A DNA stretch of 54,579 bases from assembly GCA_016284305.1 (NCBI GenBank), contig JAEEON010000068.1, forward strand, positions 1-54,579. The letters are read 5' to 3'. Below, one piece after another: positions 43,266-49,747 of this stretch. A program made the position numbers and the translations under genes. A model generated the notes under the pieces. The model did not search any database, was not told the DNA's origin, and saw nothing but the letters and a program-made list of their open reading frames with translations. This DNA comes from Bacteroidales bacterium. Its GTDB lineage: Bacteria; Bacteroidota; Bacteroidia; Bacteroidales; F082. How positions within the stretch are numbered: position 1 is the stretch's first letter; each line of letters opens with the position of its first letter.

Positions 43266-43300
43266 GAATTTAGAATTGAGAATTGAGAATTTAGAGTTGT
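43266..43300. repeat. Heptamer tandem array, GAATTGA family, in the leader of the S24 repressor gene
   Basis: Five 7-bp units on the plus strand: GAATTTA, GAATTGA, GAATTGA, GAATTTA, GAGTTGT. It occupies the position of a ribosome-binding site, just 3 bases from the repressor ATG. Confidence 0.82.
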
Positions 43301-43323
43301 TTTTTGGGGTGGGATTGAAAAAA

Positions 43324-43364
43324 TGATTAAGTTTACGGCGTTTATTTTGATTAAAAACTCGTCA
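43324..43364 (+). promoter_or_regulatory. 41-bp element upstream of dinB, shared with dnaE; candidate S24 operator
   Basis: This stretch aligns without gaps to 45150-45190, with 32 of 41 positions identical. It contains TGATTA at the start and the block TTTGATTAAAAACT near the end, closing with TCA. In the dnaE copy the end is a perfect inverted repeat TGATTA-N5-TAATCA; here the right half is degenerate (TCGTCA). It lies 47 bases before the dinB ATG and overlaps the likely transcription start of the divergent S24 repressor. Binding by that repressor is inferred. Confidence 0.7.
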
Positions 43365-43393
43365 AAGGTACATCAATTTTTTTAGATGTCAAG
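43363..43393 (-). promoter_or_regulatory. Promoter of the S24 repressor gene
   Basis: On the minus strand CTTG (plus 43390-43393), 19 bases, then TACCTTTG (plus 43363-43370): exact -7 and a one-mismatch -33. The start near 43356 falls inside the 41-bp shared element, so a repressor bound there would block its own promoter (autoregulation). Confidence 0.6.
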
Positions 43394-43410
43394 AAAAAAA
43401 GAGGAAAAAA

Positions 43411-44541
43411 ATGGAAAAAACGATTTTACATCTGGATTTGGACACTTTTTTTGTGTCGGTGGAGCGGCTCATCAACCCTTCGTTGGACGGCAAGCCCGTT
43501 ATTGTTGGGGGAATGTCGGACCGGGGTGTGGTCTCTACCTGCAGCTATGAGGCGAGGCGTTTCGGGGTGCATTCGGCCATGCCGATGCGCATGGCAAGGC
43601 AGCTGTGTTCCGAAGCGGTCTTCATCCGTGGTGACATGGAGCTTTACAGTCGTTATTCGCGTTTGGTGACGCAGATTATTGCCGACAGTGCTCCGGTGTT
43701 TGAGAAGATGTCGATTGACGAACATTATCTTGACTTAACAGGGATGGACCGTTTCCACGACTGCCAGCTGTGGTCGCATGAGTTGCGGCAGAAGATCATC
43801 CGAGAGACGGGGTTGCCCATCTCTTTTGGACTTTCAGAGAACAAGACGGTGTCGAAAATTGCCACGGGTCAGGCCAAACCCAATGGTGAGTTGCAGGTGC
43901 CTACACCTTGTATTAATACCTTTCTCGATCCGCTTTCGGTGCAGAAGATCCCGATGGTGGGCGAGAAGACCTATCAGCTGCTTCGGTCGATGGGGGTGGA
44001 GCTGATCGGCACGTTGCGTCGGCTGCCTCCCATGGCCATGCAACAGGCGATGGGCAAGCATGGACTCGACATCTGGAAGAAGGCCAACGGGCATGACGAC
44101 ACGCCAGTCTGTCCTTATCAAGAGCAGAAATCGATGAGCAAGGAACGCACCTTCGAGCAAGACACCATCGACGTGACGGCCTTGCGACGTTGTCTGGGGC
44201 GGATGGTCGAGAGCCTGGGCTTCGAGTTGCGTTCACAAGGCAAGCTGACGGGTTGTGTCACGGTGAAGATACGTTACTCGAATTTCGACACGCACGACAT
44301 GCAGCAGCGCATCCCTTACACAGCTTTTGACCATGTGTTGCGCCAGACCGTCAACGGCATCTTTGACCGACTGTATAACCGTCGCATGATGATCCGTCTC
44401 ATCGGTGTGCGTCTCAGCGAACTGGTCAGCGGTGCTCCTCAGTTGGCCTTGTTTGATGACAACATCGAGTTGACGAATTTGTATGCCGCGATGGACAAGA
44501 TCAAGAAACGTTTTGGGGAACATGCCATTGGGAGGTGCTGA
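43411..44541 (+). CDS. dinB: Y-family DNA polymerase IV
   Basis: Translesion polymerase, 376 residues. Metal ligands are Asp9 (HLDLDTFF), Asp103 and Glu104 (SIDEHYLDLTG), and Phe14 is the likely steric gate. The helix-hairpin-helix thumb (IPMVGEKTYQLLRSMGVELI) and the little-finger domain follow. A sliding-clamp-binding motif QLALF lies at 344-348, near the C-terminus as in other DinB proteins. It is divergent from the S24 repressor, shares a 41-bp upstream element with dnaE and ends at a strong terminator. Together they suggest damage-inducible, clamp-dependent lesion bypass. Confidence 0.94.
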   Translation: MEKTILHLDLDTFFVSVERLINPSLDGKPVIVGGMSDRGVVSTCSYEARRFGVHSAMPMRMARQLCSEAVFIRGDMELYSRYSRLVTQIIADSAPVFEKMSIDEHYLDLTGMDRFHDCQLWSHELRQKIIRETGLPISFGLSENKTVSKIATGQAKPNGELQVPTPCINTFLDPLSVQKIPMVGEKTYQLLRSMGVELIGTLRRLPPMAMQQAMGKHGLDIWKKANGHDDTPVCPYQEQKSMSKERTFEQDTIDVTALRRCLGRMVESLGFELRSQGKLTGCVTVKIRYSNFDTHDMQQRIPYTAFDHVLRQTVNGIFDRLYNRRMMIRLIGVRLSELVSGAPQLALFDDNIELTNLYAAMDKIKKRFGEHAIGRC

Positions 44542-44547
44542 ACAATA

Positions 44548-44577
44548 AAAAAGACCAACCCGAAGGCTGGTCTTTTT
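44548..44577. terminator. Bidirectional terminator after dinB
   Basis: AAAAAGACCA (44548-44557) pairs with TGGTCTTTTT (44568-44577), with an inner CC/GG pair around a CGAA loop. It starts 6 bases after the dinB stop and also serves the minus-strand T9SS remnant. Confidence 0.88.
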
Positions 44578-44691
44578 GAGGGGTTCAGTAAGGAGGGATG
44601 TCTTCTTGCTATTATCGGTTTATTTCACCACGATCTTCTGGGTCTTCACCTCGTTGCCGTTGATGAGGCGTAACACATACACTCCAGGGGA

Positions 44692-44730
44692 GGTGAAAGG
44701 TGAAAGGTGAGAGGTGAAAGATGAAAGGTG
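44692..44730. repeat. Heptamer tandem array, GGTGAAA family, inside a sorting-domain remnant
   Basis: Five and a half units: GGTGAAA, GGTGAAA, GGTGAGA, GGTGAAA, GATGAAA, GGTG. It is in frame over 39 bases, so it reads as an in-frame insertion in the T9SS sorting domain. Confidence 0.85.
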
Positions 44731-44951
44731 CCTGCAGAGGATTTCATGACCAAGGACATCGAAGATCTGGAGGGTGCCTTCGCCGTTGACGATGAGTTCA
44801 CCGTTGCTGATGAAGGCGAAGTTGTCGTCGGAAGCGTTGCCGGTGGTGAAGACCAGCTTGAAGCGGCTCTCATAGTCGGTGGTCTTGGCTTCGAAGCTGT
44901 AGCTCGGGGTCTCGAGCAGATTGACGTTGGCACCGGTCAGGTTGTCGATTA

Positions 44952-44986
44952 AATTGAGAATTGAGAGGTGAGAATTGAGAGGTGAT
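44952..44986. repeat. Hybrid heptamer array mixing the AATTGAG and AGGTGAG families
   Basis: Units AATTGAG, AATTGAG, AGGTGAG, AATTGAG, AGGTGAT. The two unit families alternate in one 7-bp register, which links the families seen separately elsewhere in the window. Confidence 0.82.
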
Positions 44987-45149
44987 GACATCGTCAAGGT
45001 GTAGGTGCCGTCGCCATCGGCATCGTAAATGCTCCAGCCTCCCCAAGAGTGAAATGTTAAAAATGCTCATAGTAGACTCCTTGAAAATATTGCTCACGTT
45101 CTAACCTGATACAAAAATTCCTCAAAAAGTATTTGCACCTAAAAAAATT

Positions 45150-45190
45150 TGATTAGTTTTACAGCGAATCATTTGATTAAAAACTAATCA
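45150..45190 (+). promoter_or_regulatory. 41-bp element upstream of dnaE, shared with dinB; candidate S24 operator
   Basis: Ungapped 32/41 match to 43324-43364. The right end is a perfect inverted repeat TGATTA-AAAAC-TAATCA (45174-45190) and the left part is a second, weaker TGATT-N12-AATCA pair, so two operators may be stacked. No good -33/-7 pair is visible here; a TTTG core inside the element is in the same place in both copies. The 258 bases between the T9SS remnant and dnaE hold only this element and the heptamer array. Confidence 0.7.
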
Positions 45191-45198
45191 CAAAAACC

Positions 45199-45254
45199 CT
45201 TTCACCTTTCACCTTTCATCTTTCACCTTTCACCTTTCAATTTTCACCTTTCAC
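45199..45254. repeat. Eight-unit heptamer tandem array directly before the dnaE start
   Basis: Eight CTTTCAC-type units (CTTTCAC five times, plus CTTTCAT, CTTTCAA and TTTTCAC) end one base before the TTG start codon at 45256. It fills the leader between the shared element and the gene and leaves no purine-rich ribosome-binding site. Confidence 0.9.
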
Positions 45255-45255
45255 C

Positions 45256-48180
45256 TTGCTAACCGTCCATTCCTATAATAGCCTGTGCTACGGCACGATG
45301 CCGATCGAGGAACTCGTCAAACGAGCTGCCGCGTTCGGCTATGAAACCTTGCCCCTTACCGACATCAACACGACGATGGGTGCCGCCGACTTCGTGTCTG
45401 AATGCCGAAAACAAGGTGTGCGACCCGTGATGGGCGTGGAGTTCCGCCAAGACAACGAACTGCTCTATGTGGCCCTGGCTAAAAACAACCTGGGCTTCGC
45501 CGAACTTAACCGCTTCCTGAGTCAACATAACCTCACTAAACAACCTTACCCCACAACGGCTCCCGAATGGGACAACACTTTTGTGATTTATCCTTTCGGG
45601 AAACATAAACTTAAACAGTTGAAAGAGAATGAGTTCTTAGGTGTACGCTTCTCTCAGCTGACCAAACTCTATAATTGTGAGTCGTTCGAGAAACTGGTCG
45701 CCATGCAACCCGTCACCTTTGCCGAGGCCGACGACTTCCATCTGCACCAATGCCTGCGCGCCATCGACGACAACGTGCTGATCTCACGCCTTGACCCGAC
45801 AACCTGCGCTGGTCCCGATGAGCTGCTGTTGCCTGCCGGACGACTGAAGACCACTTTTGCCCTTTATCCTCAGCTGATGGAGAACGCCGAACGACTCCTT
45901 GCCGAATGTGAGATCAGCCTCGATGGGAGCGTGAAAAACAAACGCTGCTTCACGGACAACGTCTATGACGACCGTGAGCTGCTTCGGAAGTTGGCCTTCG
46001 ATGGGATGCTCTATCGGTATGGCGGGGCCAACAAAGAGGCCTATCGTCGCATCGAGAAAGAACTCGACATCATCGAAAGGATGGGCTTCTGCGCTTATTT
46101 CCTCATCGCCTGGGATATTGTTCGCTTTGCCATGTCGAAAGGCTTTTACCATGTAGGGCGAGGGAGTGGGGCCAATAGTGTAGTCGCTTACTGCCTGAAA
46201 ATCACCGATGTCGATCCAATTGAACTGGACCTTTACTTCGAACGGTTCCTCAATCCTAAACGGAGTAGCCCGCCCGACTTCGACCTCGACTTCTCATGGC
46301 GGGAACGCGACCAAGTCATCGCCCATATCTTCAAAAAACACGGCAGTGAACATGTGGCATTGTTGGGGGCGACGGTCACCTTCCAAGGCAATTCCCTCTG
46401 TCGCGAGCTGGGCAAGGTGTTTGGGCTGCCTAAAAGGGAAATCGACCAGATGGAACGCAATCCGGTGGAGTTTGCCAAGTATAACGCTGTGGGTCAGCAG
46501 ATTGTCTCCATCTCCGACCGACTGAAAGATTTCCCGCGTCAGCGTTCCATCCATGCAGGTGGAGTGCTGGTGACGGAACGTCCTATCACCGACATTGCGG
46601 CTTTGGACCTTCCTCCCAAAGGATTCCCGACGACCCAATATGATATGTATTCCGCGGAGAAACTGGGTTTGGTGAAGATCGACATCCTCAGCCAGCGGGG
46701 CATCGCCCATATCCGCGATGCGGTGGAGATGGTGGAACGTAATCATGGGATGAAAATCGACATCCATCAAATTGAGGCGTTGAAACATGACGAACGCATC
46801 AAACAACAGCTGTTCAAGGCTGAGACTTGCGGCTGTTTTTATATCGAGAGCCCGGCCATGCGAGGCTTGCTGCGCAAGTTGCGTTGTTCCGACTATAAGA
46901 CTTTGGTGGCCGCCAGCTCCATCATCCGTCCGGGGGTGGCCAAGTCGGGCATGATGCGCGAATACATCAACCGCTTCCATCATCCCGAGACGGTGGATTA
47001 TAAACACCCGCTCTTGAAAGAACTCCTGGCCGAGACCTATGGCGTGATGATCTATCAAGAGGATGTGCTCAAGGTGGGACACTATTTCGCGGGTTTGGAC
47101 CTGGCCGAAGCCGATGTGCTGCGCCGGATGATGGGACATAAGATGAGGGATAAGTCGGAGTTTGAGACGGTCGCCCAAAAGTTCTTCGACAACTGTAGGG
47201 CTAAAGGCTATCCTGATGCCTTGGTGCAGGAGCTGTGGCGCCAGATAGAGTCGTTCTCAGGATATTCTTTCTCGAAGGCCCATTCGGCATCTTATGCCGT
47301 GGAGAGCTATCAAAGCCTCTATCTGAAAAGCCATTATCCACTGGAGTTTCAGGTGGCGGTGATTAACAATTTTGGAGGTTATTATCAGACTTGGTTTTAT
47401 TTTAACGAGGCTCGACGGATGGGGGCTCGGGTGCAGCTGCCTGGTGTCAACCATAGTGAGTTTCTGACATCGTTGAATGGCAGGACGATACACATGGGCT
47501 TTGTCCATCTGCAAGGGATTGAACAACAATTTGTTGAACGTTTTATCGCTGAGCGTAAAGCCCATGGTCCGTTTGCTGATTTCGCTGATTTCATTCAACG
47601 AGTCCCGTTCTCGTTGGAACAGCTCATCTTGCTTATTCGTGGCGGTGCATTCGATTTCACCCGCAAGACCAAAGCCGAACTCCTTTGGCAAGCACATCTC
47701 TGCAAACACGATGGTAAGAAGGAACAGGCTGAGACCCTGTTTAGGTTTGAGAACCAGCATTATGAATTTCCTGATTTTCAAACTAATGCTTTGCGAAATG
47801 CCTATGACGAAATTGAACTCTATGGTTTCCCGGTCTCCATGACATGGTTCGATTTGCTAAAGACCTCATTTCGAGGTGAGGTGATGGCCTGCCAGATGCC
47901 TCGTTTCGTTGGGCGACGTTATCGGATGTTGGGTAAGCTGGTGACGGTGAAGTATGTCCGCACCAGCCGCGGTGATCGGATGGCCTTGGGCACTTTCGTT
48001 GATGCCACGGGCGAGGCTTTCGACACGGTGCATTTCCCGCCTGTGCTCACGAACTGGCCTTTTCAAGGCGACGGTGTCTATTTGCTCTTGGGAAAGATTA
48101 CGGAGGAGTTCGGGCAGACTGCACTGGAGGTGGAGAAAATGGCCCGAATGGAGTATAAATCCAATGATATTGCCCCATGA
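45256..48180 (+). CDS. dnaE: DNA polymerase III alpha subunit, accessory (DnaE2-like) form
   Basis: A C-family DNA polymerase of 974 residues, clearly shorter than replicative DnaE (about 1160-1250). It has an N-terminal PHP domain (VHSYNSLCYGTM) whose metal-binding His residues are partly lost, the palm with catalytic Asp343, Asp345 (PPDFDLDF) and Asp476 (VKIDILSQRG), fingers with SGYSFSKAHSASYA, a helix-hairpin-helix region and an OB fold (YRMLGKLVTVKYVR). The OB fold is near the very end, and no clamp-binding or tau-binding tail is evident. Shortness and the dinB/S24 neighbourhood point to an inducible error-prone polymerase. The start is TTG, directly after a heptamer array; there is no in-frame ATG upstream before a stop at 45178. 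Confidence 0.9.
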   Translation: MLTVHSYNSLCYGTMPIEELVKRAAAFGYETLPLTDINTTMGAADFVSECRKQGVRPVMGVEFRQDNELLYVALAKNNLGFAELNRFLSQHNLTKQPYPTTAPEWDNTFVIYPFGKHKLKQLKENEFLGVRFSQLTKLYNCESFEKLVAMQPVTFAEADDFHLHQCLRAIDDNVLISRLDPTTCAGPDELLLPAGRLKTTFALYPQLMENAERLLAECEISLDGSVKNKRCFTDNVYDDRELLRKLAFDGMLYRYGGANKEAYRRIEKELDIIERMGFCAYFLIAWDIVRFAMSKGFYHVGRGSGANSVVAYCLKITDVDPIELDLYFERFLNPKRSSPPDFDLDFSWRERDQVIAHIFKKHGSEHVALLGATVTFQGNSLCRELGKVFGLPKREIDQMERNPVEFAKYNAVGQQIVSISDRLKDFPRQRSIHAGGVLVTERPITDIAALDLPPKGFPTTQYDMYSAEKLGLVKIDILSQRGIAHIRDAVEMVERNHGMKIDIHQIEALKHDERIKQQLFKAETCGCFYIESPAMRGLLRKLRCSDYKTLVAASSIIRPGVAKSGMMREYINRFHHPETVDYKHPLLKELLAETYGVMIYQEDVLKVGHYFAGLDLAEADVLRRMMGHKMRDKSEFETVAQKFFDNCRAKGYPDALVQELWRQIESFSGYSFSKAHSASYAVESYQSLYLKSHYPLEFQVAVINNFGGYYQTWFYFNEARRMGARVQLPGVNHSEFLTSLNGRTIHMGFVHLQGIEQQFVERFIAERKAHGPFADFADFIQRVPFSLEQLILLIRGGAFDFTRKTKAELLWQAHLCKHDGKKEQAETLFRFENQHYEFPDFQTNALRNAYDEIELYGFPVSMTWFDLLKTSFRGEVMACQMPRFVGRRYRMLGKLVTVKYVRTSRGDRMALGTFVDATGEAFDTVHFPPVLTNWPFQGDGVYLLLGKITEEFGQTALEVEKMARMEYKSNDIAP

Positions 48181-48202
48181 ATAAAAAATAGTTGTATCTT
48201 TG
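48169..48202 (+). promoter_or_regulatory. Promoter of the lipoprotein-receptor gene cluster
   Basis: ATTG (48169-48172) and TATCTTTG (48195-48202) are separated by 22 bases; the -7 is exact, the -33 has one mismatch and the spacing is 1-3 bases long. It overlaps the end of dnaE and precedes the lipoprotein ATG at 48229 by 26 bases. Confidence 0.55.
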
Positions 48203-48228
48203 CAACCTATATCAAAAATGAATTCCAA

Positions 48229-49737
48229 ATGAAAAAAGCAAGACTGTTCTTAGGATTACTGATTTGTTCTTTGTTGTTTTTCTCCTGCCAAAAAGAAAAT
48301 GGTACCATAAGTACAAAAACAGTGACCTGTAATGTTAATGGGTTTGTGGATTATGCCGAGTTCAAGGTGAACTTTAAGCTGGATAGCCTGTTCCTGGTGG
48401 AAAAGATTGATCTTACTTATTGGCTTGAGGAGTCGTTGCAGACCAATGATACTTTGAAAAAGGTTTTGTTCCAGGACACCTTGCTCATGAAAGACTTCTC
48501 AGAACTGTGCGACACCCTTTCCCCCTTGCGCCCGAATAGCACGTATGGGTATAAGTTGAGGGTCACGGACGGTTTGTTCCTGGATACCATTATTTCCAGT
48601 TCGTTCCGCACCCTTGACCCGACACCGGCCGTTCGGGTTGACACCGCTTATTATAATGCTGGCGTGGTGACCTGTTGTGCCTCAGCCAGTTTCTATGATC
48701 ACGCCGTCGAAGGGGACTTTTTTGATAAGCTGCAACTGTTCTGGGGCCAAACCAGTGATGAGATCATCAACCCCATTGCTGTCAATGACTCGATAACGAT
48801 CGATGAAACCACTCCTGGTTCCACTGTGGTGAGTTTCCATGGTGGCGTCAGTCTGGGAAATATGGGGACCCTTTGGTTTAAGGCAACGATGGCTGATTCG
48901 CATGGACACACCGCTGAAAGTGCTCCTTACCAATATACGAGTCTCCCAATTTCACAAATTGCTTCGGATGCTGACATGACTCATTGGGAGGACCAAGGCA
49001 TCGTCACCATCGGAGGTAAAGCCATCAAAGGAGCCGTCGATACGATCTTGTATCAACGTGGCTTCTGCTATGGCTTGACGGCCAATCCTACCGTAGATGA
49101 TATGAAAGTGGTCGCTGACCTGGCTGCTTGGGGCTTTTATTCCTGCACGCTGACGGATCTTGAACCCAATCAAACCTATTATTATCGTTCTTTCCTGCAG
49201 ATTACAGATGCCAATGGCGAAGTCTTCTATAGTAGCGTGTGCAAGTCTTTCAAAACCACAGGTGATCCAGTTGACCCAGTTGACCCCGTGGATCCGGATG
49301 ACCCGGTGGATCCGGATGATCCTGATCCGGCACCCGTGACCGTCGTGGCAAAAGATCCGTTCTTCCCTCCAGCGTCAATACCATTTGTTGGAGAACTCCC
49401 AGAAGGACTTGTGGTGTTGATCGCTTCCGTTGAAGGTGACGCTTCTTTAGTTACGGAACGTGGCTATGTGTGGAAGCTGAAATCGGATGATGACACCCCG
49501 GTGACTTTTGATAATGCAACTGGCTCATCGGCAGGCTTTACCACAGCTGATGCCCCTGAGGATTGGAGCATGATTGTGTCAATGTTGCCAATGATAGGTC
49601 TTCAGCTCGCAGACAACGATTACATCGCGCCGGTGAATACATTGGAAAGCGGAACCACTTATGTTTGCCGTGCTTACATCAAGTGGGGTGACAAAGTTTC
49701 CTATTCTGATAATACTGTAGAGGTTACTCGGAATTGA
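48229..49737 (+). CDS. Multi-domain lipoprotein with fibronectin-like repeats
   Basis: A 502-residue lipoprotein (lipobox FFSC, Cys20). It has three to four beta-sandwich units with the fibronectin III-type motif L-x-P-x-T-x-Y-x-Y (LRPNSTYGYKLRV, LEPNQTYYYRSFL, LESGTTYVCRAYI) and the pattern RGFCYGLTANPT/RGYVWKL seen in Bacteroidota surface lipoproteins. Between the third and fourth unit there is an acidic Pro-Asp-Val linker of about 24 residues (positions about 345-368, DPVDP repeats). It may be a surface-exposed binding or structural protein. It heads the cluster with the TonB-dependent receptor 10 bases downstream. Confidence 0.78.
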   Translation: MKKARLFLGLLICSLLFFSCQKENGTISTKTVTCNVNGFVDYAEFKVNFKLDSLFLVEKIDLTYWLEESLQTNDTLKKVLFQDTLLMKDFSELCDTLSPLRPNSTYGYKLRVTDGLFLDTIISSSFRTLDPTPAVRVDTAYYNAGVVTCCASASFYDHAVEGDFFDKLQLFWGQTSDEIINPIAVNDSITIDETTPGSTVVSFHGGVSLGNMGTLWFKATMADSHGHTAESAPYQYTSLPISQIASDADMTHWEDQGIVTIGGKAIKGAVDTILYQRGFCYGLTANPTVDDMKVVADLAAWGFYSCTLTDLEPNQTYYYRSFLQITDANGEVFYSSVCKSFKTTGDPVDPVDPVDPDDPVDPDDPDPAPVTVVAKDPFFPPASIPFVGELPEGLVVLIASVEGDASLVTERGYVWKLKSDDDTPVTFDNATGSSAGFTTADAPEDWSMIVSMLPMIGLQLADNDYIAPVNTLESGTTYVCRAYIKWGDKVSYSDNTVEVTRN

Positions 49738-49747
49738 TTTTGTTTTA

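Larger units (their letters stand above)
44620..45066 (-). pseudogene. 5'-truncated remnant of a T9SS-secreted protein, with heptamer arrays in its coding sequence
   Basis: The minus-strand frame is open from 45066 to the stop at 44620 but has no start codon upstream of a TTG at 44997 and is closed by a TGA just before. It encodes a fragment (GGWSIYDADGDGTYTLTM), a middle part (ESRFKLVFTTGNASDDNFAF) and a T9SS type A sorting domain (GELIVNGEGTLQIFDVLG to GNEVKTQKIVVK) without any N-terminal functional domain. Two heptamer arrays are inside the frame, at 44952-44986 and 44692-44730; the second inserts about 13 residues (LSSFTSHLSPFTS) into the sorting domain. It lies in the opposite sense between dinB and dnaE. 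Confidence 0.75.

Noticed and set aside
44870..45097. Small frame starting MSNIFKESTMSIFN on the minus strand as a separate gene
   Set aside because: It runs out of frame across the T9SS remnant and a heptamer array, shows no domain, and its downstream part is arginine-rich filler. It may be debris of the remnant's original 5' end.
45199..45254. Heptamer array as a CRISPR array
   Set aside because: Units are 7 bases with no unique spacers, and no cas gene is present in the window.
46294..47178. 294-residue minus-strand open frame opposite dnaE
   Set aside because: It lies entirely within the well-supported dnaE coding sequence, has no recognisable domain and is the kind of antisense frame expected from the codon use of this genome. 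The same applies to long antisense frames at 51128-51979, 24421-24996 and 562-1155.
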